Shown: in pieces, positions 34,421 through 43,053 of the stretch | Layout of the letters: every line of letters starts with the position of its first letter | Position numbering within the stretch: the stretch's first letter is position 1 | Assembly (NCBI GenBank): GCA_025935195.1 | Contig: JAICVS010000010.1 | Span: 1 to 55,696, forward strand | Length of the DNA stretch: 55,696 bases | From: Ktedonobacterales bacterium | Lineage (GTDB): Bacteria > Chloroflexota > Ktedonobacteria > Ktedonobacterales > JADMIN01 | Direction of reading: 5' to 3' | Made by a program: the position numbers and the translations under genes | The notes under the pieces: model-generated | The model's database searches: none | Seen by the model: only the letters and a program-made list of their open reading frames with translations | Told to the model about the DNA's origin: nothing

Positions 34421-35407
34421 ATGCGCGCGGACCGGCTGCTCTCCATTCTGCTGCTGCTCCAGGTGCGTCACCGCATCACGGCGGGCGAGCTGGCGCGGCG
34501 GCTGGAGGTCTCCGAGCGCACCATCCACCGCGACATGCAGGCGCTCGGCATGGCCGGCATTCCCATCACCGCCGAGCGCGGCACGGGTGGCGGCTGGCGG
34601 CTGCTTGCCGAGTATCGCACCAACCTGACGGGCCTGAACGAAGCGGAGATTCAGGCGCTGTTCCTGACACGCCCGCCGCGCGTGCTGGCCGACCTGGGGC
34701 TGGACAAGGCGGCCGAGGCGGGACTGATCAAGCTGCTGGCGGCGATGCCCTCCGTCTCGCGACGCGGCGCTGAGGACGTGCGCCAGCGCATTCACATGGA
34801 TGTCTCTGGCTGGGGCCAGTCCGAGGAGGCCGTTCCCCATCTGTTGGCCCTGCAAGATGCCGTCTGGCAGGAGCGCCGGCTGCGCCTGCGCTACGAGCGT
34901 GGCGACGGCGCGACCGTCGAGCGCGTGGTGGATCCGCTCGGCCTCGTCGCCAAAGGACGCCTCTGGTATCTGGTTGCGGCTGTCGAGGGCGAGCCGCGCA
35001 GCTATCGCGTCTCGCGTGTGCGTGAGGTGACCCTGCTGGACGAGCCATGTGTTCGCCCGCCAGACTTCGACCTCGCCGCCTTCTGGGAACGCTCCGCCGC
35101 GAGCTTCACCGCCAACCTGCCGCGCTACCCCGCGACGGTGCGCGTCGAGGCGGACCTCGTGCCGCACCTGCGCGCCATTGGTCGCTACGCGCGTATCGCC
35201 CGCGAATACCCGCCCGATCCAGCCGATCCCAATGGCTGGGTGCGGCTGGATATGCTCTTCGAGGGCGAGCATAACGCCTGCGAGTACGTGCTTGGCTTCG
35301 GCCCGCGCATTGAAGTGCTGCAGCCGCTGGCGCTGCGTGAGCAGGTCATCCGCGCGGCGGAAGGAATCATCGCGCGATATGCCACGACCACGAGCGCCTC
35401 CGGCTAG
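34421..35407 (+). CDS. WYL-domain transcriptional regulator (YafY-type)
   Basis: A 328-residue regulator. The N-terminal HTH (MRADRLLSILLLLQVRHRITAGELARRLEVSERTIHRDMQAL) is of the DeoR/HTH_11 class. The WYL domain lies at about 140-225: LRLRYERGDGATVERVVDPLGLVAKGRLWYLVAAVEGEPRSYRVSRV, with the Trp-Tyr-Leu core intact. A C-terminal WCX-like extension follows. WYL domains are thought to bind nucleic acid or small ligands. The ATG is preceded by GGGGGAA at five bases. Autoregulation through the 34359-34373 palindrome is likely. Confidence 0.93.
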   Translation: MRADRLLSILLLLQVRHRITAGELARRLEVSERTIHRDMQALGMAGIPITAERGTGGGWRLLAEYRTNLTGLNEAEIQALFLTRPPRVLADLGLDKAAEAGLIKLLAAMPSVSRRGAEDVRQRIHMDVSGWGQSEEAVPHLLALQDAVWQERRLRLRYERGDGATVERVVDPLGLVAKGRLWYLVAAVEGEPRSYRVSRVREVTLLDEPCVRPPDFDLAAFWERSAASFTANLPRYPATVRVEADLVPHLRAIGRYARIAREYPPDPADPNGWVRLDMLFEGEHNACEYVLGFGPRIEVLQPLALREQVIRAAEGIIARYATTTSASG

Positions 35408-35518
35408 GGCAGCGTGCTCGCGTCACCTCCGCAACTCACGCGGCACGACTTGTGCGGCGCACCGCGCTCCGCACAGACCGTCCCGCATGGCATGCGTCCT
35501 CGTTGGCCATTCGGCATA

Positions 35519-35546
35519 TTGCCTCACCTGCCACGCTGGCTACAAT
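35519..35546 (+). promoter_or_regulatory. Promoter of the CHAP-protein gene
   Basis: TTGCCT (35519-35524), 16 bases, then TACAAT (35541-35546). The transcript would begin near 35553, giving a leader of about 95 bases that includes an 8-bp stem GGCCGCC(C)/(G)GCGGCT near 35570-35590. Confidence 0.5.
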
Positions 35547-35647
35547 GGAGTTGATTCCCACATGATCGGTGGCCGCCCGCGAGTGGCGGCTCCCATCTTG
35601 ACGCGCCGGGCGACGCGCGCCGGGGGAACGACCTGAAGGGGGTGGCT

Positions 35648-38521
35648 ATGGCACGGTGGTGGACTCGGTGGCGGGATATATGGCCCTTCTGGCGCGGCGG
35701 CTCACGGCGGCGGATGGTGGCGGCGATCTTCTCCGGCGTCCTCTGCCTGACGCTGCTCTCGGCGCTCGGCATCAACATCTACCTCGGCCAGACCGCCGAG
35801 GCCGCGCTGACCGCCTCCGTCGCGCCCGGCGCCTCGTGCGCCGCGCTGGCCGCTGTGAGCCGTTCCGCCACCAACGGGCCGACCTGGGGCCGCACGCTGC
35901 TGCCCGGCAGCGGAACGGCCGGCGGCTGGTTCGGCGTGGATGTCTGTGGCAACGGCGCCAACCTCGCCGCGCCCAACCCCGCCAACGTGAGTTGCGACCG
36001 CGCCGCGAAGAGTTGGAGCGCCACGGGCTGCGCGCCCGGCAACCCCACTAGCGACGGCTACGGCCTCTCGTTCCAGTGTGTCGAGCTGGCGATTCGCTTC
36101 TCCGCCTGGGCCTTCGGCGACCAGCCCACCGACTGGGGCCGCTCCGGCTGGGGCAACGCACCCGACCTCTGGCTGCCGGCTAACCATCCCGCCGGCTTCG
36201 TCGCCTTTGCCAACGGCTCCGCGCAGGCGCCCGTTCCCGGCGATCTGATCGTCTGGGGCGCGTTGGACGCGCGCGGCAATCCCTCCCCCGCCGGCCCCGA
36301 CGGCTTCCACGGCGGCCACATCGCTGTCGTCGCGGCCGTGCGTGACGGCATGGTCATCACCGCCGAGCAGAACGTCATGTGGGGCAACACCGATCAACCC
36401 AGCGACCGCCTCGCACTCACCAAGGTCGGCGGGCGCTGGATTCTCAGCGGCTCATCGCATCCGGCACGCGCCTTGCCCACCTATCGCTGGACCGCCAGCA
36501 TGGGCGCTTCCCGCGCGACCTATGGCTGGCTGCACTCGCTGCGCAATGACGGCACATTCCCCGCGGTTCATCGCATCTCGCACCTGCTCGCCGCTCCACC
36601 CAGGCCCTTGCCCCAGCAGCCCTCCGGCGGCCTGCCCGCGCTGGCACCCGCCGCCTTCGTCACCGCGAACGGCCAGTTGGCCGACCTCGCCTGGTCCTCT
36701 TCCGACATCCTCGCGCCCACCACGGCGGACGTCCCCACCCGCGCCGTGCCGCGCAGCCTCGGCAGCCCATCCAGCGGGCCGCTCGCCACCAGCCAGACGC
36801 CCGCCCTTCTCGTGCTGCCCGACGGCGGCCGTGTCGTCTACGCCCTCGGCGCGGACGGCCATCTCTACGCCGCGCGCACCGCGCCCAACCTGCTCGGCGT
36901 GGCCTGGCTCGACCTCGGCGCCCCCGATGGCGCGACACTGCGCTCCGCCGTCTCGGCGACGACCTTCGCTGACGGTGTCGCCGTGGCGGCGCGCGACGGC
37001 GACGGCAATCTCTGGTGGCGGGCCGGGCCGGATGGGCAGCTTGGCGGCTGGCTCAGCCTCGGCCGGCCGACCGGCACCACCATCACACCCGCCTTCGCCA
37101 TCGTCGGCGCACCCGGCTCCGGCTCGCCGCTGATCCTGGCGATCGGCGCGAACGGCCTGCTCTACGAGCGCATCTGGAAGCAGGCCATCGTGGATGCCGG
37201 CGGCGCCGTCGCGGCGCCGGCCGGCTGGAGCGACTGGATCGCTCTGCATAACGTCCCTGCCGGCGTCAAGCTCGCCCCGCGATTGGCAGCCGTTCCCGAG
37301 CTGGCGGCGCCGCGCGCTACGGTCGGTCCCTGGCAGGACGCGCCGCTCTCGGTGTTCCTGCTGGGCGCGGACGGCAAGCTCTGGTGGCTGCGCACCACAT
37401 CCCTGTCCGTCGGCTGGACGATGAATCCAGTGGGCACGCAACCCACGCCGGTGAGTATGCTGCTCGCCGCCACGCTCGCGGCCCAGCCCGGCGCCACCTC
37501 TTCCACCGGCCACCCCAGGCTCCACGTCTACGCCGCGTCTCAGGACGCGACCTATCTCGCGGCGCTCGATCTGCCCACGCGCACCTTCCTCGGCGCGGCG
37601 CCGAAGTGGACAAAACTGCCAGTCCTGCCCGCCGGCCTGAGCGGCGCCTTCGTCGCGCTGCCCACCGCCAACGACGCGAGCGCGCTGCTTGCTGGCGACG
37701 GCCGCGCCTATCAGGCGCTCGGCGCGGCGGGCGCCGCCGACGTGCTGGCCCCATCCGCCAGCCCTTCCGCCGCGGACCAGACACAGGGGACAACTTCGAC
37801 ACCCCCAGCACAGCCTCACTGGCTCAGCCTTGGTGTGCTGACGCTCGTTCCCGCCTTCGGCGACACTTTCGCCGCATCATCGCTGGACGCGCGCTGGACG
37901 CTTGTGGGCGCTGGAGCGCGAGCGGCGCTTGCCGATGGCATGCTGGCGCTGAACGCCGCCGCCGGTTCCCAAGCTGCCCTCTTGCAAGGTGCGCAGCCCG
38001 GTGACGCATCCGTGACCGTGCAAGTGACAGCGCTGCCCGCGTTCCCCGCGAATGCCCGCGCCGGCCTGGCACTCTATCTGGACGATGGCGATTGGGTGAC
38101 GCTGCTGGCCGGCACCGACGGCTCGGTCCAGCTCTGCGTCCAGGCCTGGCAGAAGGCTGTTCCGTGCCAGTCGCGGGCCATCTCGGCCACCGCCAGCCAG
38201 AGCGTCTGGCTGCGCCTCACGCGCGCCGGCGATACCTTCACTGCCGAGACCAGCGCCGACGGCGCCACCTGGGCTTCGGTCGGCTCCTGGACTCCCGCGC
38301 TGCCGACGGCCGCCACCTCCTCGTCCTCATCCGCCGCCACGCCCGCGACAAGCGCCGGGACGGCATCCACAAACGCGCGCCAGGGCGCCATCGCCCCGCT
38401 CGCCTTCACGGCCGCCGGTCTGCTCGTCGAGAACGACGGCGCGGACTCCGCAAGCGTGCGCTTCGCCAGCTTCGCGCCATCAGCCGCCGCTGCCACCAAC
38501 GCTCCCACCAGCGGCAACTGA
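35648..38521 (+). CDS. Secreted CHAP-domain protein with propeller-like repeats and lectin-like C-terminus
   Basis: A 957-residue exported protein. A basic start and hydrophobic stretch (about 22-48) form a signal peptide or anchor ending near GQTAEA. The CHAP amidase domain spans about 135-260: nucleophile Cys144 in SFQCVELAIRF, GDLIVWG, His224 in GGHIAVVAAV and Glu240/Asn242 in ITAEQN. Residues 340-700 contain repeats of the YALGADGHLYAART, VAARDGDGNLWWRA, LAIGANGLLYERI and VFLLGADGKLWWLR type, like PLL/tectonin propeller blades. Residues 740-890 (FGDTFAASSLDARWTLVG, ARAGLALYLDDGDWVTLLAG) match a DUF1349/concanavalin-like fold. Likely cell-wall or glycan cleavage with sugar binding. Confidence 0.85.
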   Translation: MARWWTRWRDIWPFWRGGSRRRMVAAIFSGVLCLTLLSALGINIYLGQTAEAALTASVAPGASCAALAAVSRSATNGPTWGRTLLPGSGTAGGWFGVDVCGNGANLAAPNPANVSCDRAAKSWSATGCAPGNPTSDGYGLSFQCVELAIRFSAWAFGDQPTDWGRSGWGNAPDLWLPANHPAGFVAFANGSAQAPVPGDLIVWGALDARGNPSPAGPDGFHGGHIAVVAAVRDGMVITAEQNVMWGNTDQPSDRLALTKVGGRWILSGSSHPARALPTYRWTASMGASRATYGWLHSLRNDGTFPAVHRISHLLAAPPRPLPQQPSGGLPALAPAAFVTANGQLADLAWSSSDILAPTTADVPTRAVPRSLGSPSSGPLATSQTPALLVLPDGGRVVYALGADGHLYAARTAPNLLGVAWLDLGAPDGATLRSAVSATTFADGVAVAARDGDGNLWWRAGPDGQLGGWLSLGRPTGTTITPAFAIVGAPGSGSPLILAIGANGLLYERIWKQAIVDAGGAVAAPAGWSDWIALHNVPAGVKLAPRLAAVPELAAPRATVGPWQDAPLSVFLLGADGKLWWLRTTSLSVGWTMNPVGTQPTPVSMLLAATLAAQPGATSSTGHPRLHVYAASQDATYLAALDLPTRTFLGAAPKWTKLPVLPAGLSGAFVALPTANDASALLAGDGRAYQALGAAGAADVLAPSASPSAADQTQGTTSTPPAQPHWLSLGVLTLVPAFGDTFAASSLDARWTLVGAGARAALADGMLALNAAAGSQAALLQGAQPGDASVTVQVTALPAFPANARAGLALYLDDGDWVTLLAGTDGSVQLCVQAWQKAVPCQSRAISATASQSVWLRLTRAGDTFTAETSADGATWASVGSWTPALPTAATSSSSSAATPATSAGTASTNARQGAIAPLAFTAAGLLVENDGADSASVRFASFAPSAAAATNAPTSGN

Positions 38522-38627
38522 GGTGGTGGCTGAGGCATCCAGAGGGCGAATGCTGTAGGCCGCGATGTGATAGGCTCTCTCTGTGGGGAGCCGCGAATCG
38601 GCTCGCCGTTCGCGCGGTGAGGCACAG

Positions 38628-39197
38628 GTGGAGATGGAAACGCTGTCCGCGGCGGGGGACGACCCCGACGAGCTGTTCGACCGTGTAGACGCGGCCGATC
38701 GTGTCATCGGTCAGGTGCGCCGCGCTGAGGCGCACCGTGACCCCGCGCTGATCCATCGCAGCGTGCAGATTCTCGTCTTCGCCCGCGATGGCCGTGTGCT
38801 GCTGCAGCGGCGCTCGGCCGCCAAAGACCTCTTCCCCGGCTGCTATTGCGCCTCGGCCTCCGGGCATGTCGCCAGCGGTGAGGACTACACCGCGACGGCA
38901 CGGCGCGAGCTGCGCGAAGAGCTGGGTATCGCGCCGGCGCTGGCCTACCTGGGCAAGGAAACCGTGCTCTCGGTGGAGGAGACGGAGATTACGGCGCTCT
39001 TCGCCGCGCGCTCCGACGGCCCTTTCACCTTCCATCCCACCGAGACGGCCGGCGGCGTGTTCTTCACGCTCGACGATCTGCGCGCCCCCCGCCTGCGCGA
39101 CACGCTGGTGCTGACCCCCGCCGCCCGCGTCGCGCTCGCCGCACTCGACCGGCTCGACCACGCCAGCATATTGAGCGGACTGCTCGCCATGCTCTGA
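38628..39197 (+). CDS. Nudix hydrolase (IPP-isomerase-like type)
   Basis: A Nudix protein of about 189 residues. The Nudix box GHVASGEDYTATARRELREELGI fits GX5EX7REUXEEXGU exactly. The layout (DELFDRVDAADRVIGQVRRAEAHRDPALIHRSVQILVFARDGRVLLQRRS) matches the YfcD/isopentenyl-diphosphate isomerase-like subgroup, which hydrolyses diphosphates rather than isomerising IPP. GTG at 38628 is five bases after GAGG; ATG at 38634 is an alternative. It lies about 100 bases after the CHAP gene and may be transcribed separately. Confidence 0.88.
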   Translation: MEMETLSAAGDDPDELFDRVDAADRVIGQVRRAEAHRDPALIHRSVQILVFARDGRVLLQRRSAAKDLFPGCYCASASGHVASGEDYTATARRELREELGIAPALAYLGKETVLSVEETEITALFAARSDGPFTFHPTETAGGVFFTLDDLRAPRLRDTLVLTPAARVALAALDRLDHASILSGLLAML

Positions 39198-39317
39198 AAG
39201 CACGGATCGCTTTGACCAGCCTACTCAGAAGGGAGTATAGTTGAGAGAGTGGACCGTGCATGCCAGCAAAACCTGTGCCGTTTGTGTCCATGCGTGACGA
39301 ATGGAGGGAGAGGCGGA

Positions 39318-39644
39318 ATGACGGAAGAGATTATCAGCGACACGTCCATTGACACCGAAGAGGTCTACGCGGCTCTGCGCGAATGCTACGACCCGGAGAT
39401 TCCCGTCAACGTCGTTGACCTCGGCCTGATCTATATCCTCAAGATCGAGGGTTCAGCCGTTGACATCACCATGACGCTGACCGCGATTGGCTGCCCGGTC
39501 GGGCCGGAGGTCATGGCCGATGTGGAGTCGAAGGTGCTCGAGGTGCCCGGCGTGGAGAAATGCGACGTAACGCTCACGTTCGAGCCGCCCTGGACGCCCG
39601 ACAAGATGACCGAAGACGCGCGCTGGGAGCTCGGGATCGGCTGA
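39318..39644 (+). CDS. SufT/MIP18-family Fe-S assembly factor (DUF59)
   Basis: A 108-residue protein of the DUF59 family, which helps mature iron-sulfur proteins. DPEIPVNVVDLGLIYILKIEG, the conserved Cys59 in TAIGCPVGPEV and the closing VTLTFEPPWTPDKMTEDARWELG are all family blocks. The ATG follows GGCGGA with a GGAGGGAGAGG tract upstream. No suf genes are adjacent, so it probably acts in trans. It precedes rpoN by about 125 bases on the same strand. Confidence 0.92.
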   Translation: MTEEIISDTSIDTEEVYAALRECYDPEIPVNVVDLGLIYILKIEGSAVDITMTLTAIGCPVGPEVMADVESKVLEVPGVEKCDVTLTFEPPWTPDKMTEDARWELGIG

Positions 39645-39769
39645 TCGCGATCCGCATGGCGATCCAGGCGGTCATGGCTGACGCGCACGATGCGCGCCCG
39701 CGACAGGAGTAGAGCCGCCGCCTCGAGCCGGCAATGCGGTGTCGTCGAGCGGGGACGGAAAGACGGAGC

Positions 39770-41224
39770 ATGTATCTCGATCAGATGCAGCTGCCCTCGA
39801 CGCAGCAGACGATCAATATCTCGGCGAAGCTGATCGCTTCCATCAAGATATTGCAGTGTTCGGCGGAGGAGCTCGAACACTCCATCGCGCGCGAGCTGAG
39901 CGAGAACCCGGCGCTTGAGCTGGAGGAGCTGGCGCATTGTCTGCGCTGTGGCGCACCCCTGCGCCAGGGCTTTTGCACTGACTGCGACCGCCGCACGGAT
40001 GAGGCGCTGGCCGATCCGCGCCGTGACGACGCGGGATGGGACGACCCCGCCTCGTACACCCGCGCAACCGACCTGGCCGTCGCGGGCGAGAGCGACTATG
40101 ACCCCCTCGAATTCGTCCGCAGCGGCGCCACGCTGCACGAACACCTGCTGCGCCAGTTGGGCGCGATCATGCCCAGTGGCGATGACGAGATCGCCGAATA
40201 TCTGGTCGGCAGCCTGAACTCCCACGGCTACGTCACCGTCACTGTGATGGAGACCGCCGAGGCGCTGCATGTCTCGCCGCGGCGTGTGGAGCGTGTGCTG
40301 GGATGGCTGCAACTGCTGGACCCACCCGGCATCGGCGCGCGCGATCTGCGCGAATGCCTGCTCATCCAACTACGCGCGTTCGAGGAGCGCGGCGAGACGC
40401 CCCCAGTCGCGCGCCGGCTGATCGAGGGCCACCTGCACGAGCTGGGCGAGCATCACTTCGCCGAGATCGCCCGCAAGATCGGTGCGACCGCCGCGCAGGT
40501 CAAGGATGCCTGGCGCTTCATCAAGACGAACCTCAACCCCTATCCCGCCCATGCCTTCGAGCCGAGTGATCTGCCCGACCTCGGCCTCTCACTCGAGGAA
40601 GACCGCGGCGCCATCATCCGGCCGGACGTCATGATCCGGCGCACGGCGCACGGCTTCGAGGCCGAAGTCGTCGAGCGGCGCCGCTTCCGCTTCAACGTCA
40701 GCTCGATGTATGGCACACTCTATCAGCAGTGCCGGGTCGGCGCCAGGGGGCGCGGCGACCTGAGCGACCAGGACCGCCAGCACGTGCGCGAGTACGCGAC
40801 ACGCGCCCGCTTCTTCATTGACTGTGTGCGCCAGCGCTGGGATACGCTCAGCACCATCGCCAACGCGCTGATCGAGAGCCAGTTCGAGTATCTGGACCGC
40901 GGTGTGCGCTATCTGCGCCCGCTCACGCGCGGCGAGCTAGCCACCACGGTCGGCCTGCACGAGTCCACCGTCAGCCGCGCGACCGCCAACAAGTACGTGC
41001 AGCTGCCATCCGGGCGCACCGTGCCGTTCGACGACTTCTTCGACGGCTCGCTGGCCGCGAAGGACGTGCTGCGTGAGATCATCGCCGCTGAGAACCCAAC
41101 CAAACCGTACAGTGACGAAGAGCTGGCGAGCATCCTGACGGAGCGCGGCATCCCGCTGGCGCGGCGGACGGTGGCGAAGTATCGTGAGGCGCTGGGCATC
41201 CTGCCATCGCGCTTCCGCATCTGA
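39770..41224 (+). CDS. rpoN: RNA polymerase sigma-54 factor with a zinc-ribbon-like insertion
   Basis: Sigma-54, 484 residues. Region I is recognisable (LIASIKILQCSAEELEHSIARELSENPALEL). Core-binding and HTH regions follow, with LTRGELATTVGLHESTVSRATANKYVQLPSGRTVPFDDFF, and the RpoN box ARRTVAKYRE at 464-473 is canonical. Unusually, right after region I lies CLRCGAPLRQGFCTDC, with Cys57, 60, 69 and 72 in CX2CX8CX2C spacing, a zinc-ribbon pattern not part of standard sigma-54, followed by an acidic stretch. Region I contacts the activator ATPase, so the insertion could alter activation. No bacterial enhancer-binding protein gene is adjacent. Confidence 0.95.
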   Translation: MYLDQMQLPSTQQTINISAKLIASIKILQCSAEELEHSIARELSENPALELEELAHCLRCGAPLRQGFCTDCDRRTDEALADPRRDDAGWDDPASYTRATDLAVAGESDYDPLEFVRSGATLHEHLLRQLGAIMPSGDDEIAEYLVGSLNSHGYVTVTVMETAEALHVSPRRVERVLGWLQLLDPPGIGARDLRECLLIQLRAFEERGETPPVARRLIEGHLHELGEHHFAEIARKIGATAAQVKDAWRFIKTNLNPYPAHAFEPSDLPDLGLSLEEDRGAIIRPDVMIRRTAHGFEAEVVERRRFRFNVSSMYGTLYQQCRVGARGRGDLSDQDRQHVREYATRARFFIDCVRQRWDTLSTIANALIESQFEYLDRGVRYLRPLTRGELATTVGLHESTVSRATANKYVQLPSGRTVPFDDFFDGSLAAKDVLREIIAAENPTKPYSDEELASILTERGIPLARRTVAKYREALGILPSRFRI

Positions 41225-41237
41225 ATGCGGCTCCGCG

Positions 41238-42146
41238 CTAACCGGCGCGCGTGGTCGTACTGGCCGGCCCTCTGGCCGAGTACACCCAGACCTGCCCATC
41301 CTCAACCTTCGTCTGGATGCGCGGGAGCGGCAGGTAGCCGACGGGAGAGACGTTCGCGGAAGCGCCGTCCTCCGTGAAACGCCCGCCATGGCAGGGGCAG
41401 TCGTACGTGCGATCACGCTCGTTCCAGCCCAGCACGCAGGCCATGTGCGTACAGACGCCTGAGAGTGCCGCGAACCCGGCATCCGTGCGCCTTATGAAGC
41501 CGATCAGGGTATCCGTGGTGAAACGGCGCACGGCGCCGACGGGAATGGAGTCCACCGCCGCGACGGCGACCCAGGCGCCCGCCTCAGGCGGCACGAGGGG
41601 CGTGTTGGCGTCGGGATACTGCGCATCCTGAATCTGGTGCTGCATGTGCGCGCCGGCGGCCACACCGACCGCCGCCGCGGCCGCGGCCAGCCCCGCGCCG
41701 AGGATGGAGCGGCGCGTCACCGCACGCCGCTCCGTGCGCCGCTGTGCCAGGTCCAGCGCGGCTGGTGTGGCCGGCGGCTCGCTGGTGGGCGGAGGAGGCG
41801 CCGCCACGGTTGGCGGCTCTGCTTGCGGGGCGGCGGCGGCAGCCTCAATACGCAGGCGCAGCGCGTCGAGGAAGGCGGGGTCTGGCTCGGCGGCGCCTGC
41901 CGGGGCGGCGCGGAAGAGCGCGGCCATGCGGTACACCGGCACATCCTGATCCGTGAGCGGGCCCATCGGCTGCGGGCGCCGGTTCAAGCGCAGCGACTCG
42001 ATGTGGTTGTGCAGCCGAACGTACTGCTCCACGTCCCTCGCCTCCGGTTTCACACGGCCGTCCGCATCGTCCGGATCGGAAAACTGGTCGGATGATGTCT
42101 CGTCGAATGGCGCTATGAAGTTGTCGCCACCGTCCTGAGTGTCCAT
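41238..42146 (-). CDS. Membrane-anchored Rieske protein with anti-sigma-like N-terminus
   Basis: A 302-residue protein in three parts. Residues 1-105 are cytoplasmic and acidic, then helical (QYVRLHNHIESLRLN, VYRMAALFRAAPAGAAEPDPAFLDALRLRI), a pattern like anti-sigma domains. A Pro-rich linker and one membrane helix with a twin-arginine (TRRSILGAGLAAAAAAVG, about 144-166) follow. The outer Rieske domain has CTHMAC (Cys232, His234, disulfide Cys237) and CPCHGGRF (Cys250, Cys252, His253), so the 2Fe-2S ligands are complete. It follows the ECF sigma gene by 44 bases on the same strand, which suggests a redox-sensing anti-sigma role. Confidence 0.85.
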   Translation of the reverse strand: MDTQDGGDNFIAPFDETSSDQFSDPDDADGRVKPEARDVEQYVRLHNHIESLRLNRRPQPMGPLTDQDVPVYRMAALFRAAPAGAAEPDPAFLDALRLRIEAAAAAPQAEPPTVAAPPPPTSEPPATPAALDLAQRRTERRAVTRRSILGAGLAAAAAAVGVAAGAHMQHQIQDAQYPDANTPLVPPEAGAWVAVAAVDSIPVGAVRRFTTDTLIGFIRRTDAGFAALSGVCTHMACVLGWNERDRTYDCPCHGGRFTEDGASANVSPVGYLPLPRIQTKVEDGQVWVYSARGPASTTTRAG

Positions 42147-42190
42147 CGGTCACTCATTTCCGGCTGGGCATGTGTACGAAACGCATCGTC

Positions 42191-42751
42191 TCATGCGTCC
42201 GACAATTCCTCTTCCGCGGCCTTCTTCAAGGCGCGGAACTGTAACACTTTGACGTTCGCCTCCGTGAGCTGCATGCGCTCCGCGGTCTCCTTGATCGAGT
42301 AGTTCAAGAGAAAGCGGTACGTCAGCACCTCGCGGTAGCGCGCCGGCAGGCGGCTCAGAATGCGGTGAGCGCGCGCGTCTGGCTCGTCGGGAAGCTGCCG
42401 CGTATGTTCGGCGGGCGCCTCCCAGCCGTCCGCGAGCAGATCGTCCAGCGAGTCGGCTCGTATGCGGTAGTATTCACGCCAGTGATCGGCCACTGTCGTG
42501 CGCGCCACCTGAAAGAGCCATCCCTGGATGCTCTGCACGTCGCGTGCGTTGTCCATGCTGCGCACAGCCTTCATGAAGACCTGCGAAGTCAAGTCTTCCG
42601 CTTCTTCCCGATTTCCCACCTTGGAATAGATGAAGCGGTAGATCGCCCTCACGTTGTCTTCGTAGAGTTTCTGCAGGCTCTGCACATCCACGGGCTCGCT
42701 CGCCACGAGCGGGCTGTCGTCGTGCTGCACCGCCGCCCTCCGAAGCGCCAT
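42191..42751 (-). CDS. ECF-type RNA polymerase sigma factor
   Basis: A sigma-70 family group 4 factor of about 186 residues. Region 2 is LYEDNVRAIYRFIYSKVGNREEAEDLTSQVFMKAVRSM with WLFQVARTTVADHWR as the end of the domain. Region 4 is LPARYREVLTYRFLLNYSIKETAERMQLTEANVKVLQFRALKKA. No extra C-terminal domain is present. The ATG at 42751 follows GGAAGG by seven bases. The gene downstream encodes a membrane Rieske protein with an anti-sigma-like start, forming a sigma/anti-sigma pair. Confidence 0.93.
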   Translation of the reverse strand: MALRRAAVQHDDSPLVASEPVDVQSLQKLYEDNVRAIYRFIYSKVGNREEAEDLTSQVFMKAVRSMDNARDVQSIQGWLFQVARTTVADHWREYYRIRADSLDDLLADGWEAPAEHTRQLPDEPDARAHRILSRLPARYREVLTYRFLLNYSIKETAERMQLTEANVKVLQFRALKKAAEEELSDA

Positions 42752-43053
42752 GGCTCCGCCTTCCAGCCGCGCTGCCACCTCTTTCGCTGGCGACACTGCG
42801 GCGCCGCGTGCGCGCCGCCTGTCATACAGTGTTACACTGAGGTGTACGCGGAGATGTTACGAAGCCTGTGAATTGGCTTACAATACGTGCCGATGCGCGA
42901 CACCAGCGCCAAGCCTTTCCACCCGTAACGTTGCTGCCTCTAGTATAGTACGAGACGGCAAGCCTCTGCCGGCGCGCTGCCAAACGTCCAGGCGCTCGCG
43001 GCGGCGCGCTACCATCTGAACCTCCTGAACCTCGCGGGAACGAGAGGGCTGAC
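42752..43053. other. Divergent intergenic region with an 11-bp palindrome
   Basis: About 300 bases between the ECF sigma gene and the dUTPase gene. AGTGTTACACT (42828-42838) is a perfect palindrome about 80 bases ahead of the ECF start, and further GTAAC or GTTAC words lie at 42856-42860 and 42925-42929. A weak plus-strand promoter, TTACGA/TACAAT with 16 bases between (42857-42884), is possible. No gene is seen. Confidence 0.45.

Noticed and set aside
41238-42146. Respiratory Rieske subunit of a bc complex
   Set aside because: No cytochrome b or c gene is nearby, the protein has a long cytoplasmic domain, and it is paired with an ECF sigma gene. An electron-transport role is not excluded but is less likely.
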